A stretch of DNA of 64,000 nt from Marivirga aurantiaca (GTDB taxonomy: Bacteria; Bacteroidota; Bacteroidia; Cytophagales; Cyclobacteriaceae): the NCBI RefSeq assembly GCF_016679925.1, contig NZ_JAEQBW010000001.1, positions 992,001 through 1,056,000 on the forward strand, given 5' to 3'. Each line of letters starts with the position of its first letter. The stretch's first letter is position 1. The notes under the pieces were generated by a model. That model saw nothing but the letters and a program-made list of their open reading frames with translations, was not told the origin of the DNA and searched no databases. A program made the position numbers and the translations under genes. Shown one piece after another: positions 1-9,800 of the stretch.

Positions 1-1
1 T

Positions 2-598
2 GAAGACGAAACTGTGGAAAGTACCAGTGAAACAGAGTCTGTTGATGAGGTAGAAGAAGTAGCTGAGCAGGATGCTGTTACCCAGGAAGATGCACCGGTT
101 AAAGTGGAAGAAAAAAAATCAGAACCTAAGAAGAAAACAGAAACAGCAAAAGAACAACCCAAACCTGTAGAGGAAAAGAAAGAAGAAAAACCTAAAGCTA
201 ATCCTAATGCCCTCTTTCCGGGAAGTAATACTTCCCAGGGAGAAACTAACAATAAAAGTGGTGACCAGGGAGTGGAAGATGGTAAAGTAGATTCCAAAAA
301 TCTGATGGGGCCACAAGGCGGTGGAAGTGGCAGTCAATTAGATATGGCGGGCTGGACATGGGATTCTCCACCTAATCCAAAGGATAACTCCGATCAAAAT
401 GGCAAAATAGTTTTTGAAATTACTGTTGACAGCAATGGTGAGGTAATTTCTGTTCGCCTGAAAGAAACTACTGTTTCACCTGATATTGTAAAAGTATATC
501 AAAATGAAGTGGCCAAATTATCCTTTAGCCGTACTTCAGGCGGAGTTGCACCTAATCAATCTTCCGGTAAAATTACTTTCTTGATTCGTTCCAAATAA
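2..598 (+). CDS. tonB: TonB-family energy transducer, 5' truncated by window
   Basis: The frame is open from base 2, so the start codon and the N-terminal membrane anchor lie outside the window. The visible part begins with a long Glu/Lys/Pro-rich linker (about residues 1-65), the flexible periplasm-spanning segment of TonB proteins. A Gly-rich stretch and a compact C-terminal domain follow, with the pattern G-K-I-V-F-x-I-x-V-D-x-N-G-E-V, which is typical of TonB C-terminal domains in Bacteroidota. TonB carries proton-motive energy from ExbB/ExbD to outer-membrane receptors such as the one at 19579. In this phylum exbB-exbD-tonB-folC is a common order, and folC starts 2 bases after this stop. 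The exbBD genes would be expected just upstream. Confidence 0.8.
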   Translation, partial: EDETVESTSETESVDEVEEVAEQDAVTQEDAPVKVEEKKSEPKKKTETAKEQPKPVEEKKEEKPKANPNALFPGSNTSQGETNNKSGDQGVEDGKVDSKNLMGPQGGGSGSQLDMAGWTWDSPPNPKDNSDQNGKIVFEITVDSNGEVISVRLKETTVSPDIVKVYQNEVAKLSFSRTSGGVAPNQSSGKITFLIRSK

Positions 599-600
599 AT

Positions 601-1905
601 ATGACTTACGAAGAAGCAGAAGCTTTTTTATTTGAGCGTCTTCCTATGTATCAGCGAATAGGAGGAGCAGCCTACAAAAAAGATTTATCTAATACTTTAG
701 CTATTCTCAATGCCATTGATAATCCGCATCTCAAAGGTAGATATATCCATGTGGCCGGAACCAATGGAAAGGGAAGCACCAGCTCCATTTTGGCTTCCAT
801 ACTGAAAGAGGCCGGATACAAAGTGGGTTTGTATACTTCACCACATCTGAAAAGCTTTACAGAACGGATCAGGATTAATGGGGAGGAAATTCCCAAGGCC
901 AAAGTGGCGGAATATGTGGAAAAGTACAAGGTTTTGGTAGATCAGTTTCAGCCTTCTTTTTTTGAATTGACCACTGCCATGGCGTTTGATTATTTTGCGG
1001 AAGAAAATGTGGACATTTCAGTGATTGAAGTAGGATTAGGAGGTCGGCTTGATTCTACCAATGTTATTGTCCCTGAGTTAAGTATTATTACACAAATAGG
1101 CCTTGATCACCAGCAATTTTTAGGGGATACTACAGCAGAAATAGTAAAAGAGAAAGCCGGAATTATAAAGGAGAACGTCCCTGTTGTTACTTCGGTAGTT
1201 GAGTCTGAACTTCGTGAAATCATTCAATCTATAGCCACGGCTCACGATGCGGATTATTATTATAGTAAAGATTTATTTGAAGTTGAATTTCTCAGGATTA
1301 ATCCTCCTTACTGGCAATATAATGTGAAACACAAAGCCAAACTTTTATTTGAAAGTATTGAAGTAGCATTGGGAGGGTCTTACCAATTGCAAAATCTGCA
1401 AACTGTTTTCACAGCCATTCATGTTTTAAATAAAAGGGATATTAAAATTAAAGAGTCAGCTGTTTTTGATGGTTTAAAAAATATTCAAAAGAATTCAGGA
1501 TTGAAGGGCAGATGGCAGGTTGTACAGGAAAAAGGTGCAGGTTTGCCAAGGATCATAGCTGATACAGGCCATAATCTTTCTGCATTTGATCATCTGATCC
1601 CCATGCTACAGCAGGAATCATTTGAGCATTTGCATATTGTTTTCGGTGCAGTAAATGACAAGGATCCTACTCCCATACTTGAGCTATTGCCGAAAAATGC
1701 TTTCTATTATTTTACACAAGCACAAATCCCAAGGGCAATGCCGGTTGATCAATTGAAAGAAGTGGGGGATGTGCTGGGATTGAAAAGCATTCCGTTTGAA
1801 ACAGTTTCTGATGCCTGGAAGAAAGTGAATGAAAATGCCGGGAAAAATGACCTTATATTTGTAGGAGGTTCTACCTTTGTGGTAGCGGAAATTCCGATCA
1901 TTTAA
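601..1905 (+). CDS. folC: Bifunctional folylpolyglutamate synthase/dihydrofolate synthase
   Basis: FolC adds glutamate to dihydropteroate and then to reduced folates, using ATP, in the cytoplasm. The 434-residue length is normal for the family. The Mur-ligase-type P-loop GTNGKGS is at residues 53-59, followed by the folate-loop region TSPHLKSFTERIRING and the E-V-G-L-G-G-R-L-D-S-T-N motif that contacts ATP and metal. The C-terminal half has the conserved D-T-G-H-N and F-G-A-x-x-D-K-D segments of the ligase. It begins 2 bases after tonB and ends 2 bases before trmB, which indicates co-transcription. Pterin genes folE and queD lie at 31-32 kb, not in this operon. Confidence 0.97.
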   Translation: MTYEEAEAFLFERLPMYQRIGGAAYKKDLSNTLAILNAIDNPHLKGRYIHVAGTNGKGSTSSILASILKEAGYKVGLYTSPHLKSFTERIRINGEEIPKAKVAEYVEKYKVLVDQFQPSFFELTTAMAFDYFAEENVDISVIEVGLGGRLDSTNVIVPELSIITQIGLDHQQFLGDTTAEIVKEKAGIIKENVPVVTSVVESELREIIQSIATAHDADYYYSKDLFEVEFLRINPPYWQYNVKHKAKLLFESIEVALGGSYQLQNLQTVFTAIHVLNKRDIKIKESAVFDGLKNIQKNSGLKGRWQVVQEKGAGLPRIIADTGHNLSAFDHLIPMLQQESFEHLHIVFGAVNDKDPTPILELLPKNAFYYFTQAQIPRAMPVDQLKEVGDVLGLKSIPFETVSDAWKKVNENAGKNDLIFVGGSTFVVAEIPII

Positions 1906-1907
1906 TT

Positions 1908-2573
1908 ATGAGTAGACAAAAATTAAATCGCTTCAAGGAAATAGGAGAGCGGGAAAATATTATAGAAAGAGAAGATGATAGGTTTGATATCATCAAAGGC
2001 CAATGGAATAAACTTCTTTTTAAAAATGAAAACCCCATCAATCTTGAATTAGCTTGTGGAAGAGGTGAATATACTACCGGGCTTGCGAAAGTGTTTCCTA
2101 ACGAAAATTTTATTGGTATTGATATCAAAGGGGAGCGTTTGTGGAAAGGAAGTACACAGGCCCTGGAAGAAGAATTGGACAATGCAGCTTTCTTAAGGAC
2201 TTTCATATTGGATTTGGAGCAAAGTTTTGTGGCCGGGGAGGTCAAGGACATATGGATAGTTCATCCCGACCCTCGTCCACGCGACCGAGATGATAAAAGA
2301 AGATTGACATATCACAGGTTTTTGGATATTTATAAAAAAATCCAGGGAGGCAAAGGCAGGATTTATTTCAAAACGGATAATACAGATCTATTTGATTGGA
2401 CCTTAAATGAAGTGTTAGCCAGTAGAACTGATATAATGGATTTGCATTTTACTAAAGATTTACATAAATCGGATTATATTAAAGAGCATTTTGGCATCAC
2501 CACGCGATATGAGAACAAATTTTCTATCATTGGTGAGAAAATTAAATACTTGCGTTTCGAATGGAAAGCTTAA
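1908..2573 (+). CDS. trmB: tRNA (guanine-46-N7)-methyltransferase
   Basis: TrmB makes m7G46 in the variable loop of tRNAs, using S-adenosylmethionine. The Rossmann motif I reads ELACGRGEY (residues 47-55), followed by an acidic-strand region IGIDIKGERLWKG. The family signature usually read as F-P-D-P-W-P-K appears here as HPDPRPR (119-125), followed by the conserved D-K-R-R. The Trp-to-Arg variant is common in Bacteroidota in my recollection. The length of 221 residues is normal. The 3' end overlaps the next gene by 13 bases, so the two are translationally coupled. Confidence 0.93.
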   Translation: MSRQKLNRFKEIGERENIIEREDDRFDIIKGQWNKLLFKNENPINLELACGRGEYTTGLAKVFPNENFIGIDIKGERLWKGSTQALEEELDNAAFLRTFILDLEQSFVAGEVKDIWIVHPDPRPRDRDDKRRLTYHRFLDIYKKIQGGKGRIYFKTDNTDLFDWTLNEVLASRTDIMDLHFTKDLHKSDYIKEHFGITTRYENKFSIIGEKIKYLRFEWKA

Positions 2574-3220
2574 AAGAAAAACTACAAAGCCCGGCATTTA
2601 TGATGTTTGTGCTTTACTTTTTTACAGCATTACTACTGGTGATATTTCTTGAGAAAGGAACATTTTTGCTTTGGCTCAATAGCCGACATAATCCTTTTGG
2701 TAATGTTTTTTTCCGATATGTTACCCATTTTGGTGAAGGATTGGTATTTGTATTGGTAGGGATAATCTTTCTTTTTTATCGGTTTTACAACCTTATTCTG
2801 TTGGTAATGGTAGGCTTTTTTCAGTATATTTTAGTTTATCTTGCTAAAGCATTGATTTTTAACTTTCCCAGGCCTTCCATCTTTTACGAGGGAAAAGAAA
2901 TAGTTTTTAATTTGGTAGAGGGTGTGAAAATGGAAGCAAGATACAGCTTTCCGAGTGGGCATACAGCCACCGCATTTGCATTGGCCACACTTCTTATTTG
3001 TCTCACCAGGAATAAATTATTGCAAGTACTTTATATGTTAGGAGCCATTTTAGTAGCTATTTCCCGCATTTACTTATTTCAGCATTTTTTGGTGGATACC
3101 TTGGTGGGTGCCCTGGCCGGAATGTTCACTGCAGGTTTAATTTGGTGGTACTTTACTCAGAAAAATCCTGATTTACTCTATCATAAATCAAGCTTGCAAA
3201 GAGGATTATTAAAATCATAA
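2561..3220 (+). CDS. PAP2-family membrane phosphatase
   Basis: This is an integral membrane phosphatase with about six hydrophobic segments. The three parts of the PAP2 catalytic site are present: K96-x6-R104-P105, then PSGH at 131-134, then S168-R169-x5-H175-x3-D179. The order and the roughly 35-residue spacings match the family. Members remove phosphate from lipid phosphates such as phosphatidic acid, undecaprenyl diphosphate or lipid A, with the active site facing outward. The substrate cannot be told from sequence. The gene overlaps trmB and is followed after 3 bases by a deacylase gene, so it belongs to the same operon. A sugar-phosphate transferase acting on undecaprenyl phosphate lies two genes downstream, so a role in recycling that carrier is possible but inferred. 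Confidence 0.9.
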   Translation: MESLKEKLQSPAFMMFVLYFFTALLLVIFLEKGTFLLWLNSRHNPFGNVFFRYVTHFGEGLVFVLVGIIFLFYRFYNLILLVMVGFFQYILVYLAKALIFNFPRPSIFYEGKEIVFNLVEGVKMEARYSFPSGHTATAFALATLLICLTRNKLLQVLYMLGAILVAISRIYLFQHFLVDTLVGALAGMFTAGLIWWYFTQKNPDLLYHKSSLQRGLLKS

Positions 3221-3223
3221 AGT

Positions 3224-4159
3224 ATGGAAATAAATGGGGTTGAAATTTTACCGGGTGAGGAAAAAAAAATTGATGTAAATATAGCCAAACTACCTTCACA
3301 TTCAGCTATTGATATTTCCATTACTGTTTCAAGATCAACAGAACCAGGGCCCGTTTTGTTGCTAATGGGAGGCTTGCATGGAGATGAAATCAATGGTTCG
3401 GAAATCGTTCGCAGGTTGATTGAAAAGAATTTGCATGTGCCTAAAAATGGAACCATAATCTGTATTCCTATTATAAATGTATATGGATTTATTCATTTTT
3501 CACGCTATGTCCCGGATGGAAAGGATGTCAATAGATCGTTTCCGGGGAATAAAAATGGTTCATTAGCTGCAAGAATGGCTTATTATCTTACCAGAGATAT
3601 CCTTCCAGTAATAGATTATGGCCTGGATTTCCATACGGGAGGAGCCGACAGAACCAATTTTCCGCAGATTAGGTGTGTGATGAGGGATGAGGAAAACGTT
3701 CAACTGGCGAAAGCTTTTCATGCACCTTTTACATTAGATTCTAAATTCAGGCCTAAATCCCTTAGACAAACAGCCAATAAGTTTGGTAAGAAAATCCTGG
3801 TGTATGAAGGAGGAGAATCTGCACGTTTTGATGAATATGCTATCAGTCAGGGCATCAATGGAACCATTCGTTTGATGCATCACCTGGGCATGTCAGACAA
3901 TTATATTGCACCGGATTATGAAAATTTAATTATCAAGAATTCCTCATGGGTGCGTGCAAGAAAGTCCGGTATCTTTTTATCTGAAGTAGTCAGTGGCCAG
4001 TTTATAAAGAAGAATCAAGTATTGGGTAGTGTAAACGATCCATTCGGGGGGTTCAAAAATAAAGTTACCGCAACTGCCAATGGCTATGTGATCGGGTTAA
4101 ATCATAATCCTATCGTACATCAGGGAGATGCACTCATGCATATTGGTGTGATAAAATGA
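3224..4159 (+). CDS. Succinylglutamate desuccinylase/aspartoacylase (M14-like) family protein
   Basis: The protein is a zinc-dependent deacylase of the AstE/AspA family, related to M14 carboxypeptidases. Zinc ligands are visible as H52 and E55 in G-G-L-H-G-D-E-x-N-G, and the third ligand is H137 in L-D-F-H-T-G-G. The C-terminal third (residues about 240-311) is a small beta domain with S-G-I-F-L and G-x-V-x-D-P-F-G-G patterns, as in other family members. Length of 311 is normal. There is no signal peptide, so it is probably cytoplasmic. Family members remove acyl groups from amino acids or small peptides, and the exact substrate is unknown. The start of the next gene overlaps the stop by 4 bases. 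Confidence 0.88.
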   Translation: MEINGVEILPGEEKKIDVNIAKLPSHSAIDISITVSRSTEPGPVLLLMGGLHGDEINGSEIVRRLIEKNLHVPKNGTIICIPIINVYGFIHFSRYVPDGKDVNRSFPGNKNGSLAARMAYYLTRDILPVIDYGLDFHTGGADRTNFPQIRCVMRDEENVQLAKAFHAPFTLDSKFRPKSLRQTANKFGKKILVYEGGESARFDEYAISQGINGTIRLMHHLGMSDNYIAPDYENLIIKNSSWVRARKSGIFLSEVVSGQFIKKNQVLGSVNDPFGGFKNKVTATANGYVIGLNHNPIVHQGDALMHIGVIK

Positions 4160-4761
4160 TCTACAGGAATCTAATTAAGCCTTTTTTTGATAAATTATTT
4201 GCATTATTGGCACTTATCATAGCCAGTCCTATATTTATAATGGTGGCTATTCTTTTGGCTGTATTTCAAAATGGCAAAATATTCTTCAGGCAGTATCGGC
4301 CGGGGAAAGATGAAAAAATATTTCAGCTCATCAAATTCAAAACCATGAGAGACGATAAAGATGAGGCTGGAGAATTACTTCCGGATGAGCAGCGTTTGAC
4401 CTGGATAGGTAAACTAGTGAGGAAAACTTCCATGGATGAAATTCCTCAATTACTTAACATCATAAAAGGAGATATGTCTTTTGTGGGGCCAAGGCCTTTG
4501 TTAGTGGAATATTTACCTTTATATAATAAAGAGCAGAAACTCCGACACAAAGTTACACCCGGCATTTCAGGCTGGGCCCAGGTGAACGGACGTAATACCA
4601 TTAGTTGGCAGCAGAAATTTGAGCTGGATGTGTGGTATGTAAAAAAACAATCTTTTTTGCTGGATCTTAGAATCATTTTCCTCACTATTTTTAAAGTATT
4701 CAAGGCAGAAGGTATCAGCAGCGAAGGTGTGGCTACGATAGAGAAGTTTAAGGGGAATTGA
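4156..4761 (+). CDS. Bacterial sugar transferase (undecaprenyl-phosphate hexose-1-phosphate transferase)
   Basis: This is a monotopic phosphoglycosyl transferase of the PglC/WcaJ-core type. It moves a sugar-1-phosphate from a UDP-sugar to undecaprenyl phosphate, the first step of building a surface glycan. The N-terminal re-entrant membrane helix spans residues about 10-38. Next come F-F-R-Q-Y-R-P-G, F-x-L-x-K-F-K-T-M-R, the catalytic D-E pair in T-S-M-D-E-I-P-Q-L, and the G-P-R-P and [12 protein letters not shown] signatures. The 201-residue length is that of the minimal enzyme. No glycosyltransferases or flippase lie nearby, so it is an orphan initiator at the end of the folC operon. Confidence 0.93.
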   Translation: MIYRNLIKPFFDKLFALLALIIASPIFIMVAILLAVFQNGKIFFRQYRPGKDEKIFQLIKFKTMRDDKDEAGELLPDEQRLTWIGKLVRKTSMDEIPQLLNIIKGDMSFVGPRPLLVEYLPLYNKEQKLRHKVTPGISGWAQVNGRNTISWQQKFELDVWYVKKQSFLLDLRIIFLTIFKVFKAEGISSEGVATIEKFKGN

Positions 4762-4904
4762 GACGATTCTTGCAAAGGTCAGGCATTTGGTTTGATGCAG
4801 CTTTAATATTTTAGCTGGTGAAGTACAAGGTGGGGTTAGATCATCTTCTAATATAGAGGACAATGATAAAGAGTATATTGATTCTTTAGGTGAAATGAAA
4901 TAAT

Positions 4905-5099
4905 ATGAAATCTATTATTTTTGGTGTGGCTATATTAATTATAGGTATGATTAGTAAATATATCATAAAAGAAAGGTCGAAAGAGGTGAATTATAGCCTA
5001 TATGACAAAACGTATTATGATAAACAGATTTATGGTCTTATTATTGGTGGTATTATGGGGATAGTAGTAGGGATTTTGCAAATCCTTGAAGTTATTTAA
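4905..5099 (+). CDS. Small two-helix membrane protein, unknown function
   Basis: The 64-residue ORF has an N-terminal hydrophobic segment (about residues 4-19), a polar middle rich in Lys/Tyr/Asp (20-43), and a second Gly-rich hydrophobic segment (44-62). This looks like a small inner-membrane hairpin protein. I do not recognise a family. Bases 4762-4904 before it have a short open frame without a start that ends just before this ATG, which may be a remnant. Just downstream the DNA passes into repeats, so this ORF could be a leftover at the edge of a rearranged region. Confidence 0.45.
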   Translation: MKSIIFGVAILIIGMISKYIIKERSKEVNYSLYDKTYYDKQIYGLIIGGIMGIVVGILQILEVI

Positions 5100-5107
5100 A
5101 ATTAAGT

Positions 5108-5283
5108 CTAGCCAGCTGGCCCGCAGCTGGCGCACGCGTTTCCTCTTAAACGCTGATATTATTTTAGAAGTACCAAGAGAAAAAACAGCCACAATTAGAA
5201 TGCTTATTGCGAATACGCTTATACTAAATTCTATAGCCGGTATAAACGATAAAGCGGTGAAGCAATCTTTTGAAAGGGAGTGA
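5108..5283 (+). repeat. Probable mobile-element or repeat relic
   Basis: The segment opens with a GC-rich palindromic stretch (CAGCTGG ... CCAGCTG-like, 5110-5130). It then reads without a stop in one frame for about 58 codons, ending R-E-K-T...A-V-K-Q-S-F-E-R-E, but with no credible ATG start. The only start is a TTG inside the preceding gene. The composition is much more GC-rich than the flanks. It looks like a scar of a dispersed sequence, not an expressed gene. Which element it came from cannot be told here. Confidence 0.3.
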
Positions 5284-5325
5284 TAATTGACAATTGACAA
5301 AAATCAACAATTGACAAGGGATAGT
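5284..5325 (+). repeat. Short direct repeats AATTGACAA
   Basis: The words TGACAATTGACAA and CAACAATTGACAAG follow one another, giving three close copies of a 9-base motif. These are simple local repeats at the left edge of the larger repeat cluster. Confidence 0.6.
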
Positions 5326-5399
5326 TTCCAATAAAGTAGGCTTGGGCTGTAATTGATATTCAATACCTAAACCCATTCTTTTTCTTAAACGAAGCCCCT

Positions 5400-5650
5400 C
5401 CAACAGCCGTGGTGCGTGTCTCACGCACCTAAAGCGAAGACTAGCATACCTCGGTCAGCACGGCTCCAAACCGTCAGACCGATTTGGTTATTTGCTCCAA
5501 GCAAAGCCCGGTACTGACTGACCTGCCTGACCTAAGAATTATATATTAAAATGCAATCAATAATTTAAACCTAAGCCTTCAAATTCTCCTTAAACGAACT
5601 CCCTCTCCTTTGGAGAGGGTTGGGGTGAGGCTTTGAACCTGGACTAACAC
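5400..5650 (+). repeat. Palindromic intergenic repeat, copy 1
   Basis: This is the most complete copy of a dispersed repeat. It has a short hairpin GTGCGTGTCTCACGCAC (about 5412-5428) and then a module of GGTCAGCACGG...CCGTCAGACC (5453-5482). A segment with CCCGGTACTGAC and TGACCTAAG follows, then an AT-rich stretch. It ends in a tail CTCCCTCTCCTTTGGAGAG followed by GGTTGGGGTGAGGC. Related copies are at 16246-16760, 19145-19340, 41205-41420 and 41540-41640. The gap lies between a plus-strand unit and convergent porP. Confidence 0.8.
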
Positions 5651-5689
5651 CATAACCAGCTTTTTTTTCCTTACAATAGCATTAGAAAA

Positions 5690-5745
5690 GAATTTCCTTT
5701 GCTTGTCCCGGCCAAACCGGGAGAGAGGGCTGGGGTGAGGCTTTA
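5690..5745 (+). repeat. Second repeat tail, reaching the porP stop codon
   Basis: GGGAGAGAGGGCTGGGGTGA and GGCTTT repeat the tail of the preceding copy with a few changes. It is preceded by a hairpin CCCGGCCAAACCGGG. The last bases of the tail coincide with the stop codon of the convergent porP gene. Confidence 0.65.
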
Positions 5746-6762
5746 AAACGTAGGGCAAGGAAGAAACCTTTCTTTTCTCTTTTGCTTGATCTTCGCAACG
5801 AAGTCATAAACAATGGATATTTCGTGGGCACCACCGCTGGAACCTCCTAATTCAGAGATAGTGAAATCATAGCTGTAACCGGCCTCAAATTCAGGGAACT
5901 TAAAACCAAACATAAACACAAGGGCATCCCTGTCGTATAGATCACTCTGTTCTGATTTACCAAAAGGCACCCCTCTGTACCAGATTCCTGCAGAAATGGG
6001 GTCGTAGTGCCAGTTGATACCTATATCCAATTGATTAAACTCTCCCTGCTGCTTATAAATAAAAGAAGGAGCTATACTGGAGATATTATCAAATTCTTTA
6101 GGTCCTCTGTAAAGGGGAATCCTGATACCGGCATGTACGGATATTTTCATGTCCAACGGATTGGAGTCACCCACTAAAGACATATTGGGTTCCGTAATAT
6201 GATGAAATGCCACTCCGCCCCAAAACATCTTGCTGTAAACCAAAACACCGGTGGAGAAATCAAAATATTGAATGTTTTGGACATTGGTCAATTCGGTGTC
6301 AAATGATACGTCCCTGTCACTGGCCAGCTGATCTCCCAGGGTTAAGCCATTTCTGTTGAGTCCGGCAAAATTATAGGCAAAATGGGTACCGGCTGAAATG
6401 ACTAATTGGTCGTTGATAGAGGTTTTATAAGAATATAAAAACCCAACATTGGTATTGCCCAGGTCTCCGGATCCTGCCGCATCTTTTGTGAGCAATAAAC
6501 CAAATCCACTACTTAGCTTCTCCAGGTTATAGTCATAAGAAACAGCAATGGTGCGGTAGGCTTTAGGCAGATGGGGCCATTGCATCCTCCCATTGGCTGT
6601 GAACCTGTGCATTTTCCCCGTACCTGTAAAAGCAGGATTAAGGTATAAAGGTGCCGCATAATACTGAGAAAATTGAAAGTCCTGGGCTTTTAGCTGCTGA
6701 CAGCCAATGCCCAGAAATCCAATCGTTAAACCTAGCCAAATACTCTTTATAATTACTTTCAA
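5743..6762 (-). CDS. PorP/SprF family type IX secretion membrane protein
   Basis: The protein is an outer-membrane beta-barrel of the PorP/SprF family. It opens with a signal peptide (about residues 1-26) and the family hallmark Q-Y-Y-A-A-P-L-Y-L-N-P-A-F-T-G near residue 35. Alternating Tyr/Gly-rich strands follow over 339 residues, ending with a Lys/Arg-rich tail and P-C-P-T-F. SprF-like proteins act with the T9SS to deliver and hold cell-surface adhesins with type B C-terminal domains. It lies 61 bases downstream of the 2329-residue adhesin gene on the same strand, and such pairs are a recurring arrangement. It is probably co-transcribed with its client. Confidence 0.93.
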   Translation of the reverse strand: MKVIIKSIWLGLTIGFLGIGCQQLKAQDFQFSQYYAAPLYLNPAFTGTGKMHRFTANGRMQWPHLPKAYRTIAVSYDYNLEKLSSGFGLLLTKDAAGSGDLGNTNVGFLYSYKTSINDQLVISAGTHFAYNFAGLNRNGLTLGDQLASDRDVSFDTELTNVQNIQYFDFSTGVLVYSKMFWGGVAFHHITEPNMSLVGDSNPLDMKISVHAGIRIPLYRGPKEFDNISSIAPSFIYKQQGEFNQLDIGINWHYDPISAGIWYRGVPFGKSEQSDLYDRDALVFMFGFKFPEFEAGYSYDFTISELGGSSGGAHEISIVYDFVAKIKQKRKERFLPCPTF

Positions 6763-6823
6763 TTGCGTTTCGTCTTTATTGTTTTGAAATCAATCCACAG
6801 TTTAAGGTTTTCATAAGATGTAA

Positions 6824-9800
6824 TTACCTTATGAGCGTTACATCACCTAATTTAACCTCTCTTCTTCCGTTTTCATAGAGCAGTTCCATCCGGAAAACAT
6901 AAACGCCCATTGGCATCAGTTCCCCTTTGTAATAACCATCCCAACCTACTTCTTTATCATTTGATTCAAATATCAACTCCCCCCATCTATTGTAAATTTT
7001 CATATCATATTTTTCCACGCCTTTAACAAGCGGCAGGAACATGTCATTTCTTTGCGGGTCATTGCTGGCAGTGCCGGGACCACCTCTGCTTGGGGTAAAA
7101 GCATTTGCTACGACAGATTCACCACCGGTCAATACCAGTACTTGCGAAGCCCTTGTTAAGGTATCCGTACATCCTGTTTCCGAATTAATGGCCACTAATG
7201 TGATATCATAAATACCACTATCGGCATACACATGCACCGGCTCTTCCTGAAAAGATTCATTGCCATCGCCAAAATCCCATAAAAATTGATCAGCTTCCGT
7301 ACTTGAATTTACGAACTCAACTTTCTCACCGGTAAACACTTCTTCGAAACCGGATTTGACCCTGAAAATCGATTGTGGAGATTCAAAGACTGTAATATAG
7401 GCTGTCTTCACTGCTTCAACCGCTTGCCCGGTGATATTATTGGCGGACAACCTGACGGTATAAGTGCCGGGTTTGTCGTAAGTATGTTGCGGATGAATTA
7501 CCCTGGAAGATTGATTGTCCCCAAAATCCCATAGGTAAGTACTGGCCGTGGCAAATCTGGTAAGGTTCTCGAAATCGACCGTTAAAGGGGCACAACCTTC
7601 AATAGGATCAGCTGTAAAATCAACTATTGCCGGAATGGCATTAATGGTGATAATAGTCTGCGTATTGTCAGTACAATCTCCATTGGAAGCTGTCATTCTT
7701 ACAAAGTAGGTACCGTAGGTTTCATAGGTATGACTACCCGGATCTTGCTCATCCGAAAAATTACCATCGCCAAAATCCCAGGTATAATCCCATTCTGATT
7801 TATTGGTAGTGGTATTGGTAATGGTAATGGTAGAAGTTGGCAGGTCCATATTGGTAGGCGTAGCAATGAAATCCGCTACAAGTTCAGGAGCCACTACTAC
7901 CCTGGCAGAGCCTGTACCACTGTTGGTACATTGAGGCGTATTGCTGTCCTTTACTGACACCACGGTATAATCAGTGGTAACAGTGGGAGCAACGGTCTCG
8001 AAATGCCTGTTGAATGGTGTGTTAAATGTTCTATTCTGGCTGCCATCATTATAAGTGATTGTCCACGGGCCCTTTCCGGTTAAGTCAAATCTTAAGCTGG
8101 CTTCTTCTCCGTAACAGATGGAATCAGAAGCTGATAACACAACAGTAGGCATTTCCCGCACATTTACCCTTACTGGCAATCCAAAATTATAAGCCGGGCA
8201 GCCATTGGCATCTGTCACTGAAAAAACTCGGTAGTTAGTGGTTTCCGAAGGGGTAACTATTTCCTCATGACCATTTTGAAGGCCGGATAATGTGACGGTA
8301 TCCTCTACATCATTAATGGCCATTTCAACTGTAAACGGAGCCACTCCTGATGCAAATTCAAAGTGGAGTGGGGTAGAGCTTCCTGCACAAATAGAGGTAT
8401 TGCCGGTCATGCTTACTTCGGGAGTGGGAAGTGTATAAATAGTGGCGTTACCACTACCGGGAGCAATACATCCCTTTTTATCAGCTACTTCCAGTAATGT
8501 GTAAACAGTAGTATCATTTTCAGGTACTATATCAAATACATGTAATGTACTGCTATTCGGGTCTGTGGGGTCATGACCTGAAATAGGTTGAATATCACTA
8601 ATGGCGAAAATATTCATTCCATCAGTAAAACGAATAGACCAGGGGCCATATCCAAATAGGGAAACTCCTAATTGAGTAGTTTCATTCACACATACTTCGC
8701 CCACATTATCTACCACAAATATATTGGCATCAGGTGCAGGATTCACCAGTATGGTAGCCGAATCAGCTGACACGGTCCCTTTACAACTGTTATCTGATAC
8801 ACTTACTAATTTATAGACAGTACTGTCAACCGGAGATACAGGTATAGTAAATGCAGGGGTGTTTGAGTTGACTGAAACTGTATCAGTTCCATCCGTATAT
8901 TCGATATCCCATGGTCCGAGACCGGATAAGTTCACCCTGAGGTCAGTGGACTCTCCCTCGCAGATAGTGGCATCTCCTGAAATGATAGCAGTAGGGGCTA
9001 TGTTCACATTTACCCTTACATTGTCATTGGAAGCTTGTCCCGGACAGGTATCAAACTCACGGTCAATTACTTCTGTGAGGTTGTAATTGACAGAAGCGGT
9101 TGGCTTCACCCATACTTTATCACCGCTTTGCACATTTTCTATTAATGTATCGACTCCGAATCCATTGGATAAAACGACATCAAATCCCAGGCTTCCCGGT
9201 CCGTCCAATGTGAAAGTAAACTCGGTGGAATCACCGGGACAAATAGTGCCAGGGCCGGATAGGGCAATGGAACCGGTAGGGCCCGGTATTACAGATACAG
9301 GAAGTGTCACCAAATCACCCGGACAAAAATTAGCATTAGTAACCCTTACGCTCACCTCACTACTGCCACTTTCCGGCTCATTGCCATAGTTGACAAAAAT
9401 CACATTTCTGTCAGGTAATTCAGTGGCTGAGATATAGGCAAATTCAGGTACACTCCATTGGTAGGTATAACCCGCTCGATGGTCGACTTCATATCTAACA
9501 GTAGATTCATTTTCACAAACAGTTTCTGCACCAATGATTTCAGTAGGGTTAATGGGTTCAGGAAATACAGTGACTGTACGAATAGCTGAAGTATCAGAGC
9601 ATGAACCATCACCGCTTACTATCAGCCTTATTTCATAAACCTGATTGGAAGGAGGATCGGAATCGTTTATAAAAGCTTCAGTCACATTTCCGTCATTATC
9701 AGGAGTGAAAGTAGTCCAGGAAGAAGTACCTGCCAATCGTCTTTCATAGATATAATTGCCACTGATGCCGGTACCCTGGGCATTAGCCCTGATTTCCGCC

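Noticed and set aside
4762-4904. Degraded gene before the small membrane ORF
   Set aside because: An open frame of about 30 codons ends just before the ATG but has no start and no recognisable pattern, so it is too weak to list.
5086-5283. 65-codon frame with TTG start after the small membrane protein
   Set aside because: The start is inside the previous gene and most of it reads GC-rich repeat-like DNA. Kept only as a relic.
5284-5325. CRISPR-like direct repeats
   Set aside because: Only three 9-base copies with no regular spacers and no cas genes.
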